This document shows positions 53,242-60,853 of a stretch of 64,000 nucleotides of DNA, piece by piece (positions within the stretch are counted from its first letter, which is position 1; each line of letters begins with the position of its first letter). A program made the translations under genes and the position numbers. The DNA comes from an uncultured Clostridia bacterium. GTDB lineage: Bacteria; Bacillota; Clostridia; Oscillospirales; CAG-272. Location of the stretch: positions 1 to 64,000 of the forward strand of contig CAOKAC010000009.1 in the NCBI GenBank assembly GCA_948466345.1. Direction: 5' to 3'. The notes beneath the pieces are model-generated. The model ran no database searches. It worked only from the letters and a program-made list of their open reading frames with translations, and had not been told where the DNA came from.

Positions 53242-54557
53242 TATATTTCAAACCCCACAAAATCGCTGTGTATCTCTTCATCTGACAGACCGCCCTTGGC
53301 CAGCGCAAAGCTGTTGCCGCCCAAAATTTCGGCAATGGTTTTATCTGGGTTTTGATGCAGAATATTGACCAGTTCTACAAAGTCGCGGATAATCTCTCTA
53401 GGCGTAATATGGGTGTCGGCACCCACACGGTTATATTCCACATTCAAAAAGTAGAGAAGATCTTCATGGGTCAGCGCCGGTGCATAATCATACAAGCCAG
53501 CATGTATATCTCGTAGCTTTTCCACTAAAACATACATTTCTTCCTGAGTGAGCATGGAAAGACGGATAATGGGTGCGGATAAATCCCGCATATCCTCCGA
53601 TGCAAAGTGTCCCTCAGACAAACGGGAACGCAGCGCTTCATAACTGAAAATCCCCTTGTACCGATCCTCTACACACTGGGGTGTGCAGCCCATCAAAAAG
53701 CCAATATGCCTGGCTTTTCCCTGAAGCGTATCGTTATACATGGTCAGCATTTTTTCATAGTTATTTTGCCGGGTAATAGAATTGGGAATTTTAAAAATAT
53801 TGACCAGTTCATCTACCATTACAAGAATTCCTGCATATCCTGCCCGCACCATAAATGCGGCAAATACCTTTAAAAAGTCATACCAAGTCTCATCAGTAAC
53901 GATATAATTAATAGCCAATTCTTCTCTGGCTTCCTTTTTGGAAGTATACTCTCCGCGAAACCACTTAAGCACATTGGATTTAGCAACGACATCGTCTGCC
54001 TTGTATGCCCGCCAGTAAGCGGCCACTGCCTTAGCAAATTCAAAGCCGCTGACCATACCTTCAAGTTCTCCCGTCACCCCATAGATTCGCTTTTCTACCA
54101 AGCTGTCAAAGGCAGGATCATTGGTATCGCATTCCATAGCAACCTGTGTCTGAATCCCGGAAATCCATTTTTCCAGAATCAAAGGCAGCGCGCCGCCATC
54201 CGGCTTAGACTTAACCGACATGTTACGGATCAACTCTTTATAGGTAGCCAATCCCTGCCCTTTTGTACCGGCAAACCGACGTTCTGGCGAAAGGTCCGCA
54301 TCTACCACCACAAAGCCCCGCGCCGTAGCATAATTGCGAATGGTCTGCAAAAGAAAGCTTTTGCCGCTGCCGTATTTTCCAACAATAAAACGGAAGGTCG
54401 CGCCCCCATCTGCAATTATATCAATATCGTGCAAAATCGCATCGATTTCTCGTGCACGGCCTACGGTAATATATTCTAATCCAACTCTAGGCACAACGCC
54501 CCCTTTCAGGGCATTTATAATTGTACTTGCAATTCGTTTCGGTACCCGCGTCTCCAT
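53241..54557 (-). CDS. DUF2791/BrxD-like P-loop ATPase
   Basis: 438 residues. Walker A GKYGSGKS at 60-67 follows VGRAREIDAILHDID; Walker B ILVMVDE at 244-250. The block FLMGCTPQCVED with YKGIFSYEALRSRL (286-313) is the hallmark of DUF2791 ATPases, the family of BREX BrxD. A C-terminal ORC/AAA-like helical part follows. It is coupled by TGATG to the upstream TerB_N gene and by TAATG to the helicase, so the three products are made together and likely form a complex. BrxC is a much larger relative and is not meant here. The biochemical role is unknown. Confidence 0.9.
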   Translation of the reverse strand: METRVPKRIASTIINALKGGVVPRVGLEYITVGRAREIDAILHDIDIIADGGATFRFIVGKYGSGKSFLLQTIRNYATARGFVVVDADLSPERRFAGTKGQGLATYKELIRNMSVKSKPDGGALPLILEKWISGIQTQVAMECDTNDPAFDSLVEKRIYGVTGELEGMVSGFEFAKAVAAYWRAYKADDVVAKSNVLKWFRGEYTSKKEAREELAINYIVTDETWYDFLKVFAAFMVRAGYAGILVMVDELVNIFKIPNSITRQNNYEKMLTMYNDTLQGKARHIGFLMGCTPQCVEDRYKGIFSYEALRSRLSEGHFASEDMRDLSAPIIRLSMLTQEEMYVLVEKLRDIHAGLYDYAPALTHEDLLYFLNVEYNRVGADTHITPREIIRDFVELVNILHQNPDKTIAEILGGNSFALAKGGLSDEEIHSDFVGFEI

Positions 54558-56176
54558 CAGTTTTCCACCACTTCCATCAGTTTTTCTTTATGTTCATCAT
54601 ATACAATCACTGTGTCGTCTATCTCCAGAATCGTATCTCCTATAATATCCATGGCCTTTCCGTTGATCCCGTCCAGCAAAACCTCCAGCATAATTTTGCT
54701 GTCTCTGGCTACATCCTTCACGCATTTCCCTTTCAATACAGCCTGCAGTGCCGCCGTCTCCGGCTCTGTCAAGCCGGAAACAAGCTGCCGCCAAGGATTT
54801 TCCTCTACCAGCGGTGCAGGTGCTATAATCACAGGAGTCTCCACTGCAGCAATTTCTTCCTCTTCCTCTGGAACAATCAGCTTGTCCTGAGTTTCCAACG
54901 CCTCCCGACGGATACGGCTGACTGCAGCCGTATCTACACGCACCTCTGTTCGGTTCCGGAGTGCCAGAAAGGCTCGCACTCCCTCTGTGATCTTCTCTGG
55001 TAAGGAAATTCCCACGCTTTGCAGCCGTTTCAATATTTTAGGGCTGCACATATCTGGAGAGCTACGAAGCTTGTACCGAAAATGCAGCGCAGTACGCAAG
55101 GCAGCCTCCATTTCTTTTATAATATATCCGACTAGGCATTTTCCCTCATCCTTCAGCAATACTGAACGGTATGTCCACCGATTCTTTGTACAAATGTACG
55201 TCTCCCGCGGGGACAGTTCCACGGCACGATCTTCCTGTTCCAGATATGGATAAAACAAAGCGCCTGCAAAAGGTTTCCAATCTGAATCCTTATGCATAGA
55301 ATAAAATATAAAGTCCTCAAAAATTTTCTTTTTTTCTCTGCACAGCTTTCGCAAATAGGAAAGAAGAAAATAAAAGCAGTCATGGATCAGCGATTTGGTT
55401 TCATCTGTATAAAAAATAGATTTGCGAATATCATATTTGGATAAGTCCGCATACACGTCCAAGCTATCTTCTTTTTCAGATGTATAAGCAAACACCTTTG
55501 GATAATATTTTTTCAAATTCTGCTGTGCTGCAAATGCGGCAAAAGTCTGTTCCATTGGATAATATACGTAAAAATCCTTGATCCATTGAAGTACATATTT
55601 ATCAATGGTTTTATCTATCTTCCGATATACACGCCAAAAATCCAAAAGCTTCTGCATGCTCTCCTCAGGGGATGTTGATCCGATGCAGGCCAGCAGTTCG
55701 TATATATACACAAAAGCATAAGAAACCGACGTACCTTGTATATCTCCCACACGCACCCGTGTACGCCAAGTGAAATATGTGCGAAGCTGTCCGTACCCCA
55801 TCAGCTGATAATATGGAAAATAAAAGGAGAACGGCGCCGCTCCGGGGTAATCGTCTGTGAATTGCTCCATCATCCGGGCTTGCTCATAGAAAACTTTTGA
55901 AGGGTTACCTAGGTAGGACAGATCCCGGCGGGCAATTTGCCGCATTTCATAAAACAGCGTTCGTTTTTTATCTGGAGCAGCCTGTATTTTCTGACACGAC
56001 GGAAACGCTTTCACACCAGACATTCCTCGGTCCTCCAGCAAAATCTCTGCAAATTTTATCTCCCAAGGAGATTTTTCTTCCGACATTGGCGTCTGTTCTT
56101 TTGTTTCGGAGTTTATCGCCTTCAGCTCTTCTCTGCTGGGGATAGGCTGGGGCTCGTAATTTCTTCTTTCGTCCAT
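54557..56176 (-). CDS. TerB_N / TerB_C-type domain protein
   Basis: 539 residues, cytoplasmic. The TerB_N-like region spans about 75-270, with the diagnostic YFTWRTRVRVGDIQGTSVSY (134-153) followed by AFVYIYELL. Residues ~380-460 are variable and include a Glu run. A TerB_C-like end occupies ~463-539 (LKGKCVKDVARDSKIMLEVL, then DIIGDTILEID). I cannot find a clear central TerB metal-binding core. First gene of the operon with the DUF2791 ATPase and helicase. AAAGGG precedes the ATG, and an extended -10 promoter is 40 bases upstream. Ter-domain proteins are linked to tellurite, phage and DNA-damage responses; the role here is inference. Confidence 0.82.
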   Translation of the reverse strand: MDERRNYEPQPIPSREELKAINSETKEQTPMSEEKSPWEIKFAEILLEDRGMSGVKAFPSCQKIQAAPDKKRTLFYEMRQIARRDLSYLGNPSKVFYEQARMMEQFTDDYPGAAPFSFYFPYYQLMGYGQLRTYFTWRTRVRVGDIQGTSVSYAFVYIYELLACIGSTSPEESMQKLLDFWRVYRKIDKTIDKYVLQWIKDFYVYYPMEQTFAAFAAQQNLKKYYPKVFAYTSEKEDSLDVYADLSKYDIRKSIFYTDETKSLIHDCFYFLLSYLRKLCREKKKIFEDFIFYSMHKDSDWKPFAGALFYPYLEQEDRAVELSPRETYICTKNRWTYRSVLLKDEGKCLVGYIIKEMEAALRTALHFRYKLRSSPDMCSPKILKRLQSVGISLPEKITEGVRAFLALRNRTEVRVDTAAVSRIRREALETQDKLIVPEEEEEIAAVETPVIIAPAPLVEENPWRQLVSGLTEPETAALQAVLKGKCVKDVARDSKIMLEVLLDGINGKAMDIIGDTILEIDDTVIVYDEHKEKLMEVVEN

Positions 56177-56215
56177 GACAGAACCCTTTCAAAAAGCTCC
56201 AATAAATATGTATTT

Positions 56216-56244
56216 ATTGTACCACAGGATTACAAAAAGCGCAA
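56216..56244 (-). promoter_or_regulatory. Promoter of the TerB_N/ATPase/helicase operon
   Basis: Minus strand: TTGCGC (56244-56239), 17 bases, TACAAT (56221-56216) with TGG directly before it (extended -10). It lies 40 bases before the ATG at 56176 and downstream of the terminator that ends the phage genes. Confidence 0.75.
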
Positions 56245-56300
56245 TCAAAATGTAGACAAAATCCCAATTGAAAAAATATTACTCTGCATTTATACCCAAG

Positions 56301-56331
56301 CAAAAAAGAAGGCAATATGCCTTCTTTTTTG
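56301..56331 (-). terminator. Terminator of the phage tail gene unit
   Basis: CAAAAAAGAAGGCA / TGCCTTCTTTTTTG with loop ATA, 11 bases after the last phage gene on the minus strand. Confidence 0.93.
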
Positions 56332-56341
56332 CTTTTCCAGG

Positions 56342-56605
56342 TTAAACACACTGTCCGTGTGTGTCCTCTAGCTTGATAATGCGCATATTCTGCATTTGCA
56401 TGGCATCTTTCAGATCAGCAATATTTTTGTGAAACGCTTCATGCTCCTGCTTATTCTGACTGGTCAGATTCGTCAGAGTGCAATTCAAGTTTTCCACAGA
56501 GTAATTAAGCTTTGTCAGGGTTCTGGAAAGTTCATAAATAACCTTTCCGATAGCTATGCCTGCAGTTGCCAGAGACAAAAAGCCTACAACAATATCCCAA
56601 GTCAT
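56342..56605 (-). CDS. XhlA-like phage membrane/coiled-coil protein
   Basis: 87 residues: one helix at about 4-24, then a coiled coil (LTKLNYSVENLNCTLTNLTS and onward) ending in a short charged tail. This is the build of XhlA/haemolysin-type accessory proteins found next to phage holins and lysins. The ATG at 56605 overlaps the preceding stop (ATGA) with GAGGTG seven bases upstream. No holin or endolysin follows it, since a terminator and the TerB_N operon come next. Assigned from topology and position. Confidence 0.7.
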   Translation of the reverse strand: MTWDIVVGFLSLATAGIAIGKVIYELSRTLTKLNYSVENLNCTLTNLTSQNKQEHEAFHKNIADLKDAMQMQNMRIIKLEDTHGQCV

Positions 56606-57198
56606 TGCGGCACCTCGTTCCAGCCATGTATGCCAGGCTCCCATACATTGTTATCCACATCCGAAATCCAGTGCTTGTCCAAATGACATACCTTATCTCC
56701 CAACATATACACATCGTGTGCACCCACAGGCTGTGCCCATGTCGGCCACTCTTCTCCACAGTCACCTACACATGTCCAAAGTGACGCAGAGATCTCCGGC
56801 GTCCAGTCAAGCTGAGATGTGTGCTCTTGAATACAGCGATACAGACTCTGCCCAAAGGCACAGATATCGCCTTTTTTATAGTGTACAGAGTGATTCCAAT
56901 CTGCAAATAATTCTGCGTGCTCCATCACAGCAACATCATCCAAAATCTGTGCCTGTGCAAGAGCCACGAAGGTAAGAAACGCCGTATTCATCAGTTTCTT
57001 TGTATCCTCCTGCCAAATCAGCATTACTGTGGGGCGATCAATTTGAGGACGGCCATCCACATGATAAATCTCTCCGTCCAAAATAACGCCTTGACCCTCA
57101 CTTTCATCGCAGCATACAAACACACCGTTATCCTGCAGCTTTACCCACTGGAGCCGCTGCGCCATCTTTTCTTTTCCATCTATCCATGTATGATACAT
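56602..57198 (-). CDS. Phage tail-end protein with CBM5/12-type modules
   Basis: 198 residues. The N-terminal half (LQDNGVFVCCDESEGQGVI...LIWQEDTKKLMNTAFL) is common in Firmicutes prophages after tail-fibre genes. It is followed by two aromatic-rich ~45-residue modules, WNHSVHYKKGDICAFGQSLY with WTCVG, and WPTWAQPVGAHDVYMLGD with WNEV, which look like carbohydrate-binding family 5/12 repeats. It may help the particle or a lysin bind host glycans (inference). The end overlaps the XhlA-like gene. Confidence 0.78.
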   Translation of the reverse strand: MYHTWIDGKEKMAQRLQWVKLQDNGVFVCCDESEGQGVILDGEIYHVDGRPQIDRPTVMLIWQEDTKKLMNTAFLTFVALAQAQILDDVAVMEHAELFADWNHSVHYKKGDICAFGQSLYRCIQEHTSQLDWTPEISASLWTCVGDCGEEWPTWAQPVGAHDVYMLGDKVCHLDKHWISDVDNNVWEPGIHGWNEVPQ

Positions 57199-57221
57199 AA
57201 CTTTTTTCTCCTTTTCTTAAT

Positions 57222-59234
57222 TTAAACGCAAAATCCAAAACATACGCCATGATATCCAGACGCTCTGAACGTATTAGCATCGCCGTATGAACTAATATAT
57301 ACAAAATTGGAAGAATTTCCAGTCTGAGGAGAACGGGTCCACCAATGGCTGGGACATTCCGCCCCATTAGACAAGAATTTTTTGCGGCTGTTGTTGTCCG
57401 TGAAAATTGGATACTTGTATCCTTCTCCAGGAACAGAAAGTGAAACACTACCCATACACTCCAGCTGGGAAAACAGAAACAAGGATACAACGTCCGTGCG
57501 CATTGTATGGCTTGCAGCGCCAGACGAAGTTTGCTTTTTTACCGGTTTGATAACAGCACGCAGGTCGGCAGGCAGCATATTCCATAAACCCTGTTTCATC
57601 CAGTTGTATAGGTTCGCTCCTGTAAATCCTCCTTCGTTCGTATCAGACGTATTCATCTGACGATAACTGCTCATAAGATTTTTCAGTCCAAAGGTAATAC
57701 CAGCTTTTCCCGTTCCGCTTGCCAAATCGTCATGGCGAAAATCGTAAATCTGCAGGGTAAGAATTTGACCGTCACTACAAGTGATATTTATTGTGTCTCC
57801 CACACTCCAATATTTAGACGCTATACCATTGGAAGATGCCTGCGCAATCTCTGACCAGCTGTTAAGAGACAAAATATTGAAATATCCCCGATATTGCCCA
57901 TTTGTTTCCGTTGGTGTAAAGGTCTTTGTATAACCATCACAGGTTACAGTATAAGTCTGTCCTGTTGTTACGATACCAACAGTAACCTCTGCCTCCTGTG
58001 GTACTACATTGGAGTATCCACTAAATCCTCTGCCTGTTATCGTAAAGGCTTTTCCGACAAAACGTGTACTAAAAGACAAAACAAACAGGGTGCTTTCTTT
58101 TTTGGGAACAGGGTTGAGCAACTGCCATGCAGATCCGTCAAATATAAATAAAGCCCGCGCCTGTCCTGGAATCAAGTCCTGGTTCCAATAAATGCTGTTA
58201 TTATATTGAATCGGATATGTTCCCGAATTATTGATGTTCAAATATAATCTCTCATCTATGCTGTCTGTTGCTGCATTTCGAAAATATACCGTCACCATGA
58301 CTCCAGTTCTTAGAGTGAACCCACTGCCCACATTTACCGTTTTGGTATAAGTAGAAGTAGAAGTAGTACAGGTACCGTAAAAAGTATTTTGACTTCCTGT
58401 ATGTGCTTCCAGCGCCTGCTTTACCAACGCGCTTGACGGCGGCAGACTGCCGTTCTGGGCAATATTCGTATTGTTGATAAGTGCACGTGTCTGAAGCGTA
58501 TAACTGTTTGTTAATGGTATATATTGTACTACATACTCCGTTTCTGCTCCGCCATTAAAAACATATTTATAGCCCTCCTCACATTTTTCCTCTCTGCGAA
58601 CCAACGTATACACTTTCTCTCCGCTTTTCAAAATCACATTCGGCTCTCCCGATGCCTGATGGAGCGCCCGCAAAGCTGTTATATTGGACGACTGATTTGT
58701 CACAAACTGCAGAACTGTAGCAGATTTTGCGTTGCTGTTCCAAAGCGTCCGCTCTGCTGCGGTAATATGTACATCTTTGCTTTCTGTATGTGCTTCCAGT
58801 GTTTGCTTCACCAATGTGCTGGACGGCGGCAGACTGCCGTTCTGGGCAATATTCGTATTGTTGACCAGCGCACGTGTCCGAATCGTATAGCTGTTTGTTG
58901 ACGGTGTATATCGTACTATATACTCCGTTTCTGCTCCGCCATCAAAAACATAATCGTAGCCTGCATCAGCCTTTGTTTCCCTGCGAACCAACGTATACAC
59001 TTTCTCTCCGCTTTTCAAAATCACATTCGGCTCATCTGACGCTTGATGGAGCTCTCTCAAAGCCGTTATATTGGACGACTGATTTGTCACAAACTGCAGA
59101 ACTGTGGCGGGATCTGCCTTACTATTCCAATTTGTTCGTTCTGCATCCCCTACCAGCGCGCTTATTCCTCTTGTATCCAACTGCAAAATCGCCCGCGCTC
59201 CATCTTGGGACAATTCTTTCACTTTTATAGCCAT
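57222..59234 (-). CDS. Tail-fibre-like protein with tandem repeats and DUF6273-like C-terminus
   Basis: 670 residues. After ~30 residues come two copies of a ~129-residue unit (AERTxWNSxAxxATVLQFV, LPPSSxLVKQxLEAHT), then beta-rich sections and a C-terminal domain of ~140 residues. The latter contains NLMSSYRQMNTSDTNEGGFT, WNMLPADLRAVIKPVKKQT and SHWWTRSP, ending GVCFGFCV, the DUF6273 pattern seen in phage receptor-binding proteins and some diversity-generating-retroelement targets. ATG 59234 has GAGG nine bases upstream. No reverse transcriptase lies in the window. Probably a receptor-binding or fibre protein. Confidence 0.82.
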   Translation of the reverse strand: MAIKVKELSQDGARAILQLDTRGISALVGDAERTNWNSKADPATVLQFVTNQSSNITALRELHQASDEPNVILKSGEKVYTLVRRETKADAGYDYVFDGGAETEYIVRYTPSTNSYTIRTRALVNNTNIAQNGSLPPSSTLVKQTLEAHTESKDVHITAAERTLWNSNAKSATVLQFVTNQSSNITALRALHQASGEPNVILKSGEKVYTLVRREEKCEEGYKYVFNGGAETEYVVQYIPLTNSYTLQTRALINNTNIAQNGSLPPSSALVKQALEAHTGSQNTFYGTCTTSTSTYTKTVNVGSGFTLRTGVMVTVYFRNAATDSIDERLYLNINNSGTYPIQYNNSIYWNQDLIPGQARALFIFDGSAWQLLNPVPKKESTLFVLSFSTRFVGKAFTITGRGFSGYSNVVPQEAEVTVGIVTTGQTYTVTCDGYTKTFTPTETNGQYRGYFNILSLNSWSEIAQASSNGIASKYWSVGDTINITCSDGQILTLQIYDFRHDDLASGTGKAGITFGLKNLMSSYRQMNTSDTNEGGFTGANLYNWMKQGLWNMLPADLRAVIKPVKKQTSSGAASHTMRTDVVSLFLFSQLECMGSVSLSVPGEGYKYPIFTDNNSRKKFLSNGAECPSHWWTRSPQTGNSSNFVYISSYGDANTFRASGYHGVCFGFCV
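58371..59144 (-). repeat. Two direct repeats of 387 bases inside the tail-fibre-like gene
   Basis: The unit starting at the AERTNWN codons (59144) recurs as AERTLWN at 58757. The same words, such as ATGTGCTTCC, are 387 bases apart on the plus strand at 58401 and 58788, so the period is 129 codons. The copies are close but not identical at DNA level (many third-position changes), showing an older in-frame duplication kept by selection. Confidence 0.88.
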
Positions 59235-60847
59235 TTTGTTTCTCCTCTCCTTTTTATACATAAATGCTGTAATTCATTATTAACACGTATCGCCAAAGGT
59301 TCTCCTGCAAGAGCCAAAGTCCAAAAATCGTACTCACCCTCATCAATAAACGACTTCATAGCCGCGCAAAACTGAATCCATCGATTGATGTCCTCACGTA
59401 ACGGAGTAGTTTCATGAAATTCCTTATGCTCTACATAGTACGGATTGATCCAGTCCATTATTTGGTTGATTTTGTCAATGTTACGCTCCAAGGCATTAAT
59501 TTTTATCTTAAGTTCCCGTATATTGGTACTATACCCTCTAGAAAAATCAATATCCTCCAATGGTTCCAGACTTTCTTCTCCAAAAACCTCTGCAAAGCGA
59601 TTCCATACGTAGCAAAGATTGGTTTGAACTGCGGCGGGAATCCGATAATCCCATCGGCATCCCTGGGGCAAAGAAAACATCTCATTCCACGCCGATGTTC
59701 CCTCTTCTTCTACCTGTACTTTACAAATATAATTTGTAGTTTCAGACGCCCCATATGAATGAATTATAATGGTCGCTTGCCCAACACCGACTCCAGTCAC
59801 CACGCCATCGTCCGTTACCTCAGCTACCTCCGTATTGTGGCTTTTAAAGACTAGGCTTTTGTGGCTGGCCGTTTCCGGATATACAGAATAAATAATATTG
59901 CTTGTTCCATTTACAGGAAGATATATTTGCGGGTTGATGACGTATACACATTTTATATCTTCTTCTACATTTATGATTACAAATGTCTCTGCTCCGCCGC
60001 CGTCTGCCGCACAAATATTGATACGGCATGTTCCTGCGGAACAGGCACGCACCATTCCACTTCGTGAAACAGTAGCTACCTTGGGGTTGCTGCTGGTATA
60101 CGATACTTCATGAATGCTGGCCGTTTCCGGAAATATCTGCACACGCAGCTGTGTCGTCGAGCCTTTCTGCAAAGGACTGTCTCCCCACGCCGAAATAGAC
60201 TTTACATATATCGGCTTTGTTGTAAAAATTTCTGTCACTGTGCGGGTGGCAATACCGTTTGCGGCTATCGCCCGAAATGTTGCTGCATACTGCGTATTGG
60301 GCTGCAAATCTTGAAAAGTTGCAACCCCTTCTTTGACCCTTTTTTCTATATTGTTTACGGTAAATATATATTCCTGGATCCCAAGGGCATGGCTGGCTTC
60401 CATAGTAAGAGTTACTGTGTTCTGATCCACTTCTGCCACTTGCCTGTGCTCCAATACAGGCGGGATCTGGGGAACCGGGTCCAAAATTACCTCCCCTTCC
60501 GCTTTCATTGTATTTTCTCCCACACGCCATACGGCAGACAGCTTTACCGTTCTTGTACCATCAAGACCGTGCGGAATTCCCTTCCATTCCCATCGGGTCA
60601 AATATTTGTTCTTGGTACCAGAGTTACCGCCCAAGTTGTCCGAAAAAGCCGGGGTCTTTACCGTATGTGGCTCACCAAACTCCGCAAGGTCTACTGTTAT
60701 TTCTCCCGCAAACACTGCCATAGTTAAGCTGTATCGATAATATACTGTCAGCGCCACATCACTGGTGTTTTTCTCATTGTTGACCTCCGAATCCCATACA
60801 CAATATAAATGGGAATGACCTATTCCTTCAAAATATCCACTTGCCAT
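59225..60847 (-). CDS. Phage structural protein with FN3 and BIG2 Ig-like domains
   Basis: 540 residues. N-terminal ~125 residues of unknown beta-rich type (DVALTVYYRYSLTMAVFAGE). A fibronectin III domain follows at about 130-212 (LQPNTQYAATFRAIAANG). Two bacterial Ig-like group 2 domains are at ~215-300 and ~305-390 (SSNPKVATVSRSGMVRA; SHNTEVAEVTDDGVVTGVGVGQATI). A helical C-terminal region of ~140 residues with NRFAEVFGEESLEPLEDIDF ends the protein. Such Ig-like domains decorate tails and bind glycans weakly. The end overlaps the tail-fibre start by ten bases. Confidence 0.82.
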   Translation of the reverse strand: MASGYFEGIGHSHLYCVWDSEVNNEKNTSDVALTVYYRYSLTMAVFAGEITVDLAEFGEPHTVKTPAFSDNLGGNSGTKNKYLTRWEWKGIPHGLDGTRTVKLSAVWRVGENTMKAEGEVILDPVPQIPPVLEHRQVAEVDQNTVTLTMEASHALGIQEYIFTVNNIEKRVKEGVATFQDLQPNTQYAATFRAIAANGIATRTVTEIFTTKPIYVKSISAWGDSPLQKGSTTQLRVQIFPETASIHEVSYTSSNPKVATVSRSGMVRACSAGTCRINICAADGGGAETFVIINVEEDIKCVYVINPQIYLPVNGTSNIIYSVYPETASHKSLVFKSHNTEVAEVTDDGVVTGVGVGQATIIIHSYGASETTNYICKVQVEEEGTSAWNEMFSLPQGCRWDYRIPAAVQTNLCYVWNRFAEVFGEESLEPLEDIDFSRGYSTNIRELKIKINALERNIDKINQIMDWINPYYVEHKEFHETTPLREDINRWIQFCAAMKSFIDEGEYDFWTLALAGEPLAIRVNNELQHLCIKRRGETKWL

Positions 60848-60853
60848 TGTATC

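Noticed and set aside
51082..56176. Calling the three-gene operon a BREX system outright
   Set aside because: BREX is defined by PglZ, a BrxC/PglY ATPase and usually a methylase, none of which is here. Only the ATPase and helicase resemble BREX parts.
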